Assembly: GCA_964633465.1 (NCBI GenBank)
Contig: CAZWGB010000020.1
Coordinates: forward strand, 1 to 25,557
Direction: 5' to 3'
Source: DTSX01 sp964633465
GTDB lineage: Bacteria > Pseudomonadota > Gammaproteobacteria > Steroidobacterales > UBA11654
DNA: 25,557 nt
The notes under the pieces were generated by a model. It was not told the origin of the DNA and ran no database searches. It worked only from the letters and a program-made list of their open reading frames with translations. Below, one piece after another: positions 1-7,184 of the stretch (position 1 is its first letter; every line of letters starts with the position of its first letter). The position numbers and the translations under genes were made by a program.

Positions 1-290
1 TGAATTTCATAAAGTTTTTTTAAAAGTTTTTCCGTTTCTTCTCTGAATACAGGGTCTTTATTTTCTGTTTCTGTTTTAAAAACTGAGCTCATATCAGTTG
101 AGCCCAATCCAAACTTAATCATGACTGCCTTAATTTCAAATATGAGTGTTAATAAAATTTCATCAACTTCTTTATTCTTATAAATGTAATTTGTTCGTGC
201 TGATAATTTACCAATGGATTGGATATTCCATACAGCATTCTTCAGTCTGTTGGGATAGAGCCTTTTGAATCTTTCTCTTCGATTTGCCAT
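1..290 (-). CDS. Hypothetical protein, C-terminus cut by window edge
   Basis: An open frame of 96 codons runs from an ATG at 290-288 down to base 1 with no stop, so the C-terminus lies outside the window. It starts MANRRERFKRLYPNRLKNAV and is rich in Lys, Arg and Glu. I see no signal peptide and no membrane segment, and I recognise no family. The middle (about residues 45-65, EVDEILLTLIFEIKAVMIKF) looks like an amphipathic helix. There is no Shine-Dalgarno sequence before the ATG, only an A/T-only tract, so start and expression are uncertain. The basic N-terminus would suit a nucleic-acid-binding or small cytoplasmic protein, but that is a guess. It lies downstream of the amidohydrolase on the same strand, about 80 bases away. 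Confidence 0.5.
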   Translation of the reverse strand, partial: MANRRERFKRLYPNRLKNAVWNIQSIGKLSARTNYIYKNKEVDEILLTLIFEIKAVMIKFGLGSTDMSSVFKTETENKDPVFREETEKLLKKLYEI

Positions 291-347
291 ATAATATATA
301 TAATAAATATATATAATAAATATTATACATATAATATATATATAATT
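291..347. repeat. A/T-only low-complexity tract
   Basis: These 57 bases contain only A and T except one C at about 329. They include two near-tandem copies of a TATATAATAAATAT-like unit (about 296-322) followed by more alternating AT. The tract separates two minus-strand genes. It could be an AT-rich promoter or UP region for the gene ending at base 1, or a slippage-prone simple repeat. No hairpin with a GC stem is present, so I do not call a terminator. Confidence 0.6.
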
Positions 348-371
348 AAAAAATTAAGAGTTTTGAATTAA

Positions 372-1832
372 TTACTGCTTTGATTTTGTTGATCGCAGTG
401 GCTCAATACGCAGCTCCCATGCCTCATGATCATCTGCTCCCCTGGGTCCAATCATGCCTTCCGCTGACTTTAGTAGTGAATCCGGGTAATAGATAGCACC
501 TTCTTTCATTACGAATTGAATATTCCGTGTAGCTTTAATGTCTTCAAAAGGATTTCCTTTGATAACGAAGAGATCAGCTAGTTTTCCAGATTCTATGGAT
601 CCTAATTTGTCTCCGATACCCAGTGCATTGGCACCGTTGATCGTAGCAGCTTTCAATACTGAAATTTCTGGTAAACCGGCATGCACCATTGCAAATAGTT
701 CACGGTGATATGCAAACCCTGGTAATAATGTTGTGTAAACAGGTTCATCGGTACCTACGATGAGAAGATTATCACCTCCAGATTGATAAAGTTTATTTAA
801 CTCAAGAACACGCTGTGTATATTCAGCTACGTCTGATTCAGGTGGTGGGTCACCACGTTTATCAAGCAGCGCCTGAGCATAGGGGGTAAAGTATTTTGCC
901 TCATTGGTCCAAACCATGTCTGGGCCAAGTTCTTTCCTTAAATTGATGCCGCCATACATCTGCAAGTTGGCGTCATAGTATACTTGGTGCTTGAGGATCA
1001 AATCGATCATCTCTTCCATTTCGGCGCTTTCCTTGTCACCACTGCCCAAAGTAATCTGGTGTTCTAGACGATCAAGTCCCATTATAATTGCATCTCTTGG
1101 ATGAACATCGTATTCGCCATGATAATTAGACAGATGTCCAGTTGTTGTCATACCGTTTTTGTGTGCTTGCTCAATTAGAATATTGGTTTCACTGGGTGTT
1201 GCCTGTTTAATTTTGATGCTGATGACACCCTGTTTGGCCCATTTATCGACTTCTGCGCGTATTTCCTCTTCTGTAATGTCATTCGGCCAGGCAGAGCAAT
1301 CATCCGCAGCGGTCTTAATGTTGTATTCGCATCTGAATCCACCAAAATAAGGACCTGAGACGAAAAGTCTTGGCCCTGTTGCTTTACCACTATCTATCAA
1401 GTCCCGCTGCCTAATAACTCGCTCAGGATAGTACTCACCAGCCGACCAAGTTGACGTCACTCCGTTTGCTAGAAATATAATGCCGTTGTTGACAACTTCT
1501 TCCACGCGACCTACGTCGACAAGATCAAAATTATAGTGTGCGTGCAGGTCGATCATGCCGGGTAAAATCGTTTCCGAGTCAATCAGATCCACTACGTTGG
1601 TAGATGTAAGAACTTTTCCTTGTAGATTTGAGTCGACTTCAACGATTTTCCCTTGTCGAATCACAATCCCCGTATTTTGCCGGCGTGTATTGCTGATGCC
1701 ATCGAACAACCAGCCACCTCGAATGATGATTTCCTCTTGTGGTGGCTCCGACCACTGTGAATATGCGGTTGCAGATACTAACAGCAGAATAAGAGCTGTT
1801 GTATTGAAGAATCTGCTCATTGATAAGTTCAC
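372..1832 (-). CDS. Exported amidohydrolase (imidazolonepropionase-like superfamily)
   Basis: A 486-residue metal-dependent hydrolase of the amidohydrolase superfamily. Visible landmarks are the HAH metal motif at 97-99 (in DLHAHYN), a candidate carboxylated lysine at 207 or 209 (ISIKIKQ), His233 (TGHLSN), His258 (RLEHQIT), Asp362 (GTDEP), and the usual C-terminal beta-sandwich return (ADLFVIKGNPFEDI). A signal peptide is clear: a basic start, then TALILLLVSA and a likely cut after TAYS, so the enzyme acts in the periplasm or outside. The longest frame begins at a GTG (1832) with a weak GGAA upstream. An ATG four codons in (1820) gives a neater signal peptide and may be the true start. Relatives act on cyclic amides, peptides or acylated amino acids; the substrate cannot be read here. 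The gene stands alone and diverges from the transporter at 1995. Confidence 0.9.
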   Translation of the reverse strand: MNLSMSRFFNTTALILLLVSATAYSQWSEPPQEEIIIRGGWLFDGISNTRRQNTGIVIRQGKIVEVDSNLQGKVLTSTNVVDLIDSETILPGMIDLHAHYNFDLVDVGRVEEVVNNGIIFLANGVTSTWSAGEYYPERVIRQRDLIDSGKATGPRLFVSGPYFGGFRCEYNIKTAADDCSAWPNDITEEEIRAEVDKWAKQGVISIKIKQATPSETNILIEQAHKNGMTTTGHLSNYHGEYDVHPRDAIIMGLDRLEHQITLGSGDKESAEMEEMIDLILKHQVYYDANLQMYGGINLRKELGPDMVWTNEAKYFTPYAQALLDKRGDPPPESDVAEYTQRVLELNKLYQSGGDNLLIVGTDEPVYTTLLPGFAYHRELFAMVHAGLPEISVLKAATINGANALGIGDKLGSIESGKLADLFVIKGNPFEDIKATRNIQFVMKEGAIYYPDSLLKSAEGMIGPRGADDHEAWELRIEPLRSTKSKQ

Positions 1833-1994
1833 TATTTAATTCCAATTTGATGTGACCTCTTTATTTTCTAGATAATAAATAAATTGTCAAATAATCACTT
1901 ATGTATTTAAAACTTATATAAAATAGGGTCTTGAGAGTCATAGTGAGCATCAATTTAAAGGTTCTAATGCCTCCCTTTTAGTCAATTAAAGACA

Positions 1995-3273
1995 ATGAAC
2001 TACGCAAATATTAAACATAAACTGGATATACCTAGAGGCCAAATGTCGTCATTGTTAAAGGCATTTTTCTTTTTTTTCAGTGTCTTGTGTTCATGGTACG
2101 TTATCAGACCCGTTAGAAACGAAATGGCAGTGCAAGCAGGGCTGGAAAATATTCCTTTTCTACTTTCCATTGTTCTATTGGTCATGTTATTTTCAAACCC
2201 TATTTATTCCTGGGTTATATCAAGGATAAAGAGGGACAGAATTGTTGTTTACATCTATTTATTTTTTATTCTGAATCTTTTGTGTTTTCTACTCGGTTGG
2301 AATTTTTTGGAAGAGTCCGGCAGAGCATGGATTGCCAAAATTTTTTACATCTGGTGTAACGTTTACTCATTTTTTGTTGTTTCAATTTTTTGGGTAGCGA
2401 TGATTAATTTTTTCCAGAGCGATGAGGCTAAAAAATATTTTGGCTTTATTAGTGCAGGTGGATCATTGGGTGCGTTTACTGGTGCCTCAATAGCTCGTTA
2501 TTACTCAACAGAGTTTNNNNNNNNNNATGACTGTTTGGGGTCCTTTTTGTTTAATAATTGTTTCAATTGTTGCTCTTAGCCTTGCAATTATTTTAAGTTT
2601 GGGATTTAAACCCACGACAACAAATCACCTCAATAATAAGGAGGAGCCAGAAGAAAAATTGGGCGGGACATGGATGGACCCTTTACGAAGTGTCTTTTCT
2701 GCTCCTTCGGTGAAAAACCTAACCTTGTATATGATTCTTTGGACTTTTGTGATGACAGTCAGTTGGATGGTTGCTCTGGACATTATTCAGAATTGGTCAT
2801 CCGATCCATGTGAGAGGACTGCATTTTTTGCACGCATCGAACAAATCATTACTCCCCTAACCTTAATCTGCCAATTTTTTATCACTGCTTTCGTCTTAAG
2901 GAAAATTGGGGTGGCAGCGGTCTTAATAGCGTACGGTTTTATATTATTTGCCGGTTTGGTTGCCTATGCTACATTTCCTGTTTTCACAACAGTATTAGTA
3001 GTCGTTTGTATCTTGAGAGTCTTTGAGTATGGCTTCAATAAGCCAGCACGGGAGACTATATTTACAGTATTAAAAAAGCAAGAACGTTATAAATCAACGG
3101 TTTTTATGGATACCTTTTTTGCTAGATCTGGAGAAGCAATGGGTGCTTGGTTTGCAGTTAAGGGCATGCTGATCTTGGGTTTATCTTCTCTATCTGCAGC
3201 ATGGGGTGCGCTTCCTCTTGCTGTCTTACTGTCCTGGGTTGGATACAAAACTACTAAATCCAAAAAAGTTTAA
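1995..3273 (+). CDS. Npt/Tlc-like nucleotide transporter family (NTP/NDP exchange type MFS protein), interrupted by assembly gap
   Basis: A polytopic inner-membrane protein in two pieces: 174 codons before the Ns and about 249 after. The halves lie in different frames only because the gap is set to ten Ns. The second frame starts MTVWGPF right after the gap and is not a separate gene. Landmarks typical of the ATP/ADP translocase-like family are RPVRNEM near residue 35, the segment EAKKYFGFISAGGSLGAF before the gap, and PARETIFTVLKKQERYK followed by FMDTFFARSGEAMGAW in the second half. Total length near 425 residues fits the free-living bacterial members rather than the roughly 500-residue parasite exchangers. 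In free-living bacteria the substrate is not settled, so nucleotide transport is family inference. A single-gene unit, diverging from the exported amidohydrolase. Confidence 0.82.
2517..2526. other. Assembly gap (10 N)
   Basis: Ten Ns sit inside the transporter gene. The coding frame after them is offset by one base from the frame before them, so the true gap length is not ten. It is a placeholder joining two contigs. The missing part is probably short, because the family alignment seems to continue from the GGSLGA region straight into the next membrane helix. Confidence 0.98.
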
Positions 3274-3290
3274 AATTACTTTTGTAGAGC

Positions 3291-3317
3291 AAAAAAAAAC
3301 AGAGCCAGTGGCTCTGT
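3291..3317 (-). terminator. Intrinsic terminator for a minus-strand transcript
   Basis: A perfect 8-bp stem (3299-3306 with 3310-3317, sequence ACAGAGCC / GGCTCTGT) encloses a 3-base loop. On the minus strand it is followed at once by nine Ts (3299-3291). In the plus direction no T-run follows, so it does not serve the transporter gene ending at 3273. No protein gene lies upstream of it on the minus strand for about 500 bases, which points to a non-coding transcript. Confidence 0.85.
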
Positions 3318-3520
3318 TCTCTGTCGAGTCCTTTGGGTGTCTGAAGTGAGATTTTTTCTTCAGCTCCTCACTCGATTTCTCTTTTCGAGTTTGGTGGGAA
3401 TCGGCTTTTGTTTTTTGCTAGCTTTCTCCAGCCGTTTTCGCTTTCACCCTTTAGGTCTCTTTCTCTTTTCGACTCTTCTTTTGGTTTCTGCACTCACCTT
3501 CTGATCGGTCTCTTGAGATG
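3292..3520 (-). ncRNA. Predicted small RNA, about 230 nt, purine-rich, unknown family
   Basis: This is most of a 593-base stretch without a protein gene (3274-3866). On the minus strand a sigma70-like promoter (3554-3527) is followed by a strongly purine-rich sequence ending in an intrinsic terminator. Pairings visible by eye nest without crossing: 3471-3475 with 3326-3330, 3445-3449 with 3335-3339, and inside them three hairpins at 3430-3434/3402-3406, 3385-3390/3370-3375 (6 bp, 9-nt loop) and 3358-3363/3341-3346 (6 bp, 11-nt loop). GAAAAGAGAAA occurs twice. I looked for hallmarks of RNase P RNA, tmRNA, 4.5S RNA and 6S RNA and found none. Short Lys/Arg-rich reading frames on this strand are broken by TGA and lack a start. 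Stems of 5-6 bp can arise by chance, so the fold is tentative; the promoter-terminator pair is the better evidence. Confidence 0.5.
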
Positions 3521-3526
3521 GTTTAA

Positions 3527-3554
3527 ATATTACGACGAGGTGATTTTTTTTCAA
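3527..3554 (-). promoter_or_regulatory. Sigma70-like promoter for the predicted small RNA
   Basis: On the minus strand TTGAAA (3554-3549) is separated by 16 bases from TAATAT (3532-3527). These match consensus at five of six and four of six bases. Transcription would start near 3520 and reach the terminator at 3291. The region is AT-rich, so chance matches are likely; the orientation agrees with the terminator. Confidence 0.4.
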
Positions 3555-3704
3555 GATTTTTAGAACAAAAAATATAAAAAAATTTGTGAAATCTTTTTAT
3601 GTCCTGTTTCACAATTGTTTTTAGTTTAAGTGTTATTTCTAAGTAATTGAAATTTAGTTAAATAAAATATCATTAAATCCCATGATTTGTCCTATCACTG
3701 ATTT

Positions 3705-3733
3705 TTGGTATTAATCCTGTGTTTGATTCTAAT
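3705..3733 (+). promoter_or_regulatory. Candidate promoter of the pxpABC operon
   Basis: TTGGTA (3705-3710), a 17-base spacer and TCTAAT (3728-3733, five of six to consensus) on the plus strand. The start would be near 3740, leaving a leader of about 125 bases before pxpA. The rest of 3541-3866 is very AT-rich and holds nothing else I can name. Confidence 0.35.
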
Positions 3734-3853
3734 GCGTAAAATTGCGCAAAAAAAATTTAGATAAAAAATGATCTTTTATTTTCTTTAAGAAATTACATTG
3801 ATGAGATTGTTACTAAAGGTAACTGAATTCTCCGATCTAAATTCGTTTACAAT

Positions 3854-3857
3854 GGAG
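3854..3857 (+). promoter_or_regulatory. Ribosome binding site that favours the pxpA start at 3867
   Basis: GGAG lies nine bases before the ATG at 3867. The longest frame opens further upstream at a TTG (3798) with no such site and adds residues that the family lacks. A second ATG at 3888 fits the family length slightly better but has only a poor site. Confidence 0.45.
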
Positions 3858-3866
3858 TTTTTTGTA

Positions 3867-4661
3867 ATGCAAAAAAGTAGATTAGACATGAAATCTAAGC
3901 AAATAACAATTGATCTCAATGCTGATTTGGGCGAATACCAATCTGAAAATCAGTATTTTAATGAATGTGAAATTCTCAGTCATATTAGTTCTTGTAATAT
4001 CGCCTGTGGAGGACATGCAGGCGATGAAAAAAGCATGCAAAAAATGATTTTAGCTTGTAAGCAAAAGGGTGTTGCAGTTGGAGCACATCCTTCCTATCCA
4101 GACCGCGAAGGTTTTGGAAGACGTAAGATAGATATTGATAACTCCACATTGAAAGAATCGGTAATTAATCAATTGCGCTCATTTTTATTCGTATCGGAAG
4201 CACTAAATGTTCCTATCTCTCACGTCAAAGCTCATGGACGTCTTTACAACGATGCAGCAAACAACAAAAATTTAGCTGATTTGCTGGTCAATGTGATCAA
4301 TGGGGTTGATCCAAATCTAGCTATAGTTGGACCACCCAATTCAATCATGGCGGATGCAGTAAGAAGTTCTGGTTCAAATTTTGTTGCTGAGGCTTTTCTT
4401 GATCGACGATACAAGGATGACGGTTCTCTGTTGGATCGAAATTATGCAGGAGCAATTTTGGAGAGTATTTCAGAGCGTTGTGAACAAGCTAAAAATATTG
4501 TTTGCAAGCAGAGAGTTGAAACAGAAAGCAAGAACTTCATTGATATTGAGGCTAAGACTCTGTGCCTTCATGGCGATAGCCCTGATGCCTTAGAGACCGC
4601 TCAAATGGTTCGCTTACTCTTGGAAAGTGAGAATGTTTTGATTAAGAGTTTTGCTTCATGA
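3867..4661 (+). CDS. pxpA: 5-oxoprolinase subunit PxpA (LamB/YcsF family)
   Basis: PxpA works with PxpB and PxpC in ATP-dependent opening of 5-oxoproline (pyroglutamate) to glutamate in the cytoplasm, removing a by-product that forms from glutamine and glutamate. From the start chosen here the protein is 264 residues, against about 245 in E. coli. Family motifs are IDLNADLGE (15-23), NIACGGHAGD (44-53), GAHPSYPDREGFGR (72-85), then HVKAHGRLYNDAA, FLDRRYKDDGSLL and LCLHGD near the C-terminus. The start may also be the ATG at 3888; the family normally begins just before IDLNADLGE. The stop overlaps the pxpB start as ATGA, so translation is probably coupled. Identity is very secure from motifs and gene order. 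Confidence 0.95.
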   Translation: MQKSRLDMKSKQITIDLNADLGEYQSENQYFNECEILSHISSCNIACGGHAGDEKSMQKMILACKQKGVAVGAHPSYPDREGFGRRKIDIDNSTLKESVINQLRSFLFVSEALNVPISHVKAHGRLYNDAANNKNLADLLVNVINGVDPNLAIVGPPNSIMADAVRSSGSNFVAEAFLDRRYKDDGSLLDRNYAGAILESISERCEQAKNIVCKQRVETESKNFIDIEAKTLCLHGDSPDALETAQMVRLLLESENVLIKSFAS

Positions 4662-5362
4662 TAAAAAAATTTAAAGCCTCCATTACTCGATTTGGTGATG
4701 ATGCTTTGTTGGTAAGAGTGCAATCAGAAGAATTAAAAATTAAATTGAATGAATATATTCTCTCGCTTTCGGAATTTCTAATGAGATCTGAAGAGTGTTG
4801 GATGGATGTTGTTTCTGCTGAAGAGTCTTTTGCAGTTAAGTACAACCCACTTGAAGTTTCTGCTACCAGTGCCCACAAAAAGCTTAAAGAAACAATCGAT
4901 GCATTCAATTTTCAAGAATCTAATCAAAGTCATCCCCTAATCAATATCCCAGTTTGCTACTCCAAAGAATTTGCACCGGATTTGGAGATAATTGCTGAAG
5001 AAAAATCATTGAGTGTCGATGCTGTAATAGAGAAGCATACAAGTGTTACCTATGAGGTGATAATGATTGGCTTTACTCCTGGTTTTGCTTATTTGGGCGA
5101 TTTACCTGAAGCCTTGTTTGTGCCCCGACGTTCCGTTCCAAGATTGTACCTCCCGCCAGGATCCATTGGCATTACAGGAAATCGCACTGGAGTCTACCCG
5201 CTTGGAGGACCTGGTGGTTGGCAGATTATCGGTTGCAGTCCGATGCTCTTGTTTAATTCAAGCGTAAAAAATCCATTTAAACTCTTGACAGGCATGCGAG
5301 TAAAATTCATGGCTATAACATCTAAACAATTTCAAGAATATCAAACCCCGAGTAAACAATGA
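4658..5362 (+). CDS. pxpB: 5-oxoprolinase subunit PxpB (KipI / allophanate hydrolase subunit 1 family)
   Basis: A 234-residue second subunit of the PxpABC complex. With PxpC it is thought to form the ATP-using, phosphorylating part of the enzyme. The C-terminal domain carries the family signature GFTPGFAYLGDLP (138-150), PRRSVPRLYLPPGSIGITG (156-174) and YPLGGPGGWQIIG (180-192). The N-terminal domain (about 1-85) is less conserved, as usual. The ATG overlaps the pxpA stop by four bases, and its own stop overlaps the pxpC start the same way. The Bacillus homologue KipI inhibits a sporulation kinase, but in this A-B-C gene order the 5-oxoprolinase role is the clear reading. Confidence 0.95.
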   Translation: MIKKFKASITRFGDDALLVRVQSEELKIKLNEYILSLSEFLMRSEECWMDVVSAEESFAVKYNPLEVSATSAHKKLKETIDAFNFQESNQSHPLINIPVCYSKEFAPDLEIIAEEKSLSVDAVIEKHTSVTYEVIMIGFTPGFAYLGDLPEALFVPRRSVPRLYLPPGSIGITGNRTGVYPLGGPGGWQIIGCSPMLLFNSSVKNPFKLLTGMRVKFMAITSKQFQEYQTPSKQ

Positions 5363-6294
5363 GTATAGAAGTTGTTTTACCAGGTTTGCAGACAACCATT
5401 CAAGATCATGGACGATATGGTTGCCGACATATGGGGGTACCACAATCGGGAGCCGCAGATCTTTTTTCTTACAAACTAGCTAATTTTTTACTCGGTCAAT
5501 TGCCCAATGCAACTGTTCTGGAATGTACCTTAACAGGACCTAGATTACGCTTTCTAAGTAATATGCAAATCATGATTACTGGTGCAGATATGCAACCGGA
5601 GGTCAATGGAAGTGCTATTGACATGTTTGCTCCTTTTAGGATTCAAGCTGGAGATGAGCTGATGATGCAGGCATGCCTTGTAGGTTGTAGGTCCTATATA
5701 GCATTCTCAAAAGATTTGGTCTGTGATTCTTTTATGGGAAGTAGATCAACCTATCTGCCTGCCAAGTTAGGTGGCCTGAATGGAAAACCTTTAGCATCAG
5801 GTGATGTTATCGCAACAACTGGGGATAAAGCACAACAGGGTGGACGTTTGGAGTCATTGGAAAATTTAGGGCAGAACTTATCAAATGATTGGATTTTAAC
5901 AGCATTGCCTGGCCCTGAATTTGATGCAATGGATGAAGCTTCAAAAAAGCTTCTTTTTTCTGAAACCTATACGGTTACTAATGATTCAAATCGGATGGGA
6001 AATCGACTGATTGGCCCTGAATTGAAAATAGAAAAAGTTGATCACATGATCAGCGGGCCTCTTTTCCCGGGCACTCTCCAATGTCCTACAGACGGTTCCC
6101 CAATTCTGTTGGGGTCCGATGCACAAACTTTGGGTGGCTACCCAAGGTTGCTGCAAGTGTCTTCGATAGATTGTCATCTAGTTGGCCAATTAAGGCCCAG
6201 AGATAGAATTAAATTTCAAAAAATATCTGTTGATGAGGCACGCCAACGACTGCGGCAACAAGCATTATTATTTCCTTTCATTTCTAATATATAA
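5359..6294 (+). CDS. pxpC: 5-oxoprolinase subunit PxpC (KipA / allophanate hydrolase subunit 2 family)
   Basis: A 311-residue third subunit of 5-oxoprolinase, cytoplasmic, biotin-independent carboxylase-like fold. The N-terminus shows the family opening VVLPGLQTTIQDHGRYG (5-21), then GVPQSGAADL (26-35) and LECTLTGPRL (54-63); GSRSTYLPAKLGGLNG and the NRMGNRL stretch follow in the usual order. It ends the operon, translationally coupled to pxpB. No transporter for 5-oxoproline is in the unit. The stop is only 19 bases before the tRNA-Arg gene, with no terminator between, so the tRNA may be read partly from the pxp promoter. Confidence 0.95.
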   Translation: MSIEVVLPGLQTTIQDHGRYGCRHMGVPQSGAADLFSYKLANFLLGQLPNATVLECTLTGPRLRFLSNMQIMITGADMQPEVNGSAIDMFAPFRIQAGDELMMQACLVGCRSYIAFSKDLVCDSFMGSRSTYLPAKLGGLNGKPLASGDVIATTGDKAQQGGRLESLENLGQNLSNDWILTALPGPEFDAMDEASKKLLFSETYTVTNDSNRMGNRLIGPELKIEKVDHMISGPLFPGTLQCPTDGSPILLGSDAQTLGGYPRLLQVSSIDCHLVGQLRPRDRIKFQKISVDEARQRLRQQALLFPFISNI

Positions 6295-6313
6295 TGCAAA
6301 GAGTTTCAAAGTT

Positions 6314-6390
6314 GCGCCTGTAGCTCAGCTGGATAGAGTACCTGGCTTCGAACCAGGTGGTCGGGGGTTCGAATCCCTCCGGGCGCGCCA
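6314..6390 (+). tRNA. tRNA-Arg (anticodon UCG)
   Basis: A 77-base tRNA that I folded by hand. The acceptor stem GCGCCTG pairs with CGGGCGC, with one T-G pair. The D arm is GCTC/GAGT, the anticodon stem CCTGG/CCAGG has loop CTTCGAA (anticodon TCG, reading CGA and, with wobble, CGG), and the T arm is GGGGG/CCTCC with loop TTCGAAT. The discriminator is G and CCA is encoded (6388-6390). It resembles gammaproteobacterial arginine tRNAs. The SDR gene on the other strand stops two bases past the CCA, and no T-run terminator follows. Confidence 0.97.
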
Positions 6391-6392
6391 AA

Positions 6393-7184
6393 CTACCAAG
6401 GCATTGGCGTGCCATCGCAATTCACAAATAACGGTTGGCTGTCTACAGTAAGGCGATCTATATAGTGAATCATTTTTGTAACTGATTCCAGAGTAGTAAT
6501 CATTGGGATTTTACCTTCTTGAATCATTTTAATTAGCTCTATGGGTACAATTTTTCTTAAACGATCAGGAATTGGTTCACCTGGCTGTAGATCTAAAAAA
6601 CCTCGAGTATCCACCAATCCTGGATTGATTAAAGATACCATTATTTTTTCGGGTTTTAGTTCATGGTAGAGATTGTTTACAGATAAATGTAGGGCAGCTT
6701 TGCTGGCTCTGTATGCATACAGTGTAATTGGTGGTGCAATTTGAGCAATGGATCCAGCGGCACTTCCTAGGAAGATAATTTTCTTCATATTTCCTAGTTG
6801 TATATTTTCAATCAGCTTCTCGGTCACTCGGATAGGACCAATTGCATTAACTTCAAGACTTTTGGTAAACATGTGGTAATCAATTTGACCAAATTTTTGT
6901 GGCTTTGGTGGTCCTAAATAAGCTGCATTGTTGATTAACATATCAATGGGGAGATTCCCAATTTCTCTTGAGAGAGCATTAACACTGGATTCTTTGGTAA
7001 TGTCTAGTGGGTGCAGTAACAGATGAGGATAATCAATCGACAAATCTATTAAATCATTAGCTTGCTCTGGGTTTCTGCAAGTAGCTATTACTTTCCAATT
7101 AAGAAGAAGATACTGTTTTACGAATTCCAGGCCAATTCCACGATTACAACCCGTTATCAGGACTGTACTCGTTTTACTAGTCAT
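6393..7184 (-). CDS. Short-chain dehydrogenase/reductase (SDR)
   Basis: A 263-residue classical SDR oxidoreductase, cytoplasmic, using NAD(H) or NADP(H). The nucleotide motif TGCNRGIG (11-18), the acidic Asp61, the NNAA motif (85-88), Asn113, Ser141 and the catalytic pair Tyr158/Lys162 (YRASK) are all present. The gap-free Rossmann layout resembles the carbonyl reductase / sniffer group. Its start overlaps the end of the Rieske gene upstream by eight bases, so the two are co-translated and probably act in sequence. An SDR commonly oxidises the diol or alcohol made by an oxygenase, but the substrate is unknown. The stop lies against the 3' end of the tRNA-Arg gene. Confidence 0.92.
   Translation of the reverse strand: MTSKTSTVLITGCNRGIGLEFVKQYLLLNWKVIATCRNPEQANDLIDLSIDYPHLLLHPLDITKESSVNALSREIGNLPIDMLINNAAYLGPPKPQKFGQIDYHMFTKSLEVNAIGPIRVTEKLIENIQLGNMKKIIFLGSAAGSIAQIAPPITLYAYRASKAALHLSVNNLYHELKPEKIMVSLINPGLVDTRGFLDLQPGEPIPDRLRKIVPIELIKMIQEGKIPMITTLESVTKMIHYIDRLTVDSQPLFVNCDGTPMPW

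Noticed and set aside
2527..3273. Separate membrane protein gene starting at the ATG after the Ns
   Set aside because: The ATG directly abuts the gap, has no ribosome site in view, and the protein is the C-terminal half of the same transporter family.
3299..3317. Terminator of the plus-strand transporter gene
   Set aside because: The hairpin lacks a T-run in the plus direction; the T-run exists only on the minus strand.
3441..3554. Lys/Arg-rich short frame on the minus strand (contains SAETKRRVEKRKRPKG)
   Set aside because: No ATG start, ends after about 36 codons, and the basic residues follow simply from the purine-rich strand; an RNA explains the promoter and terminator better.
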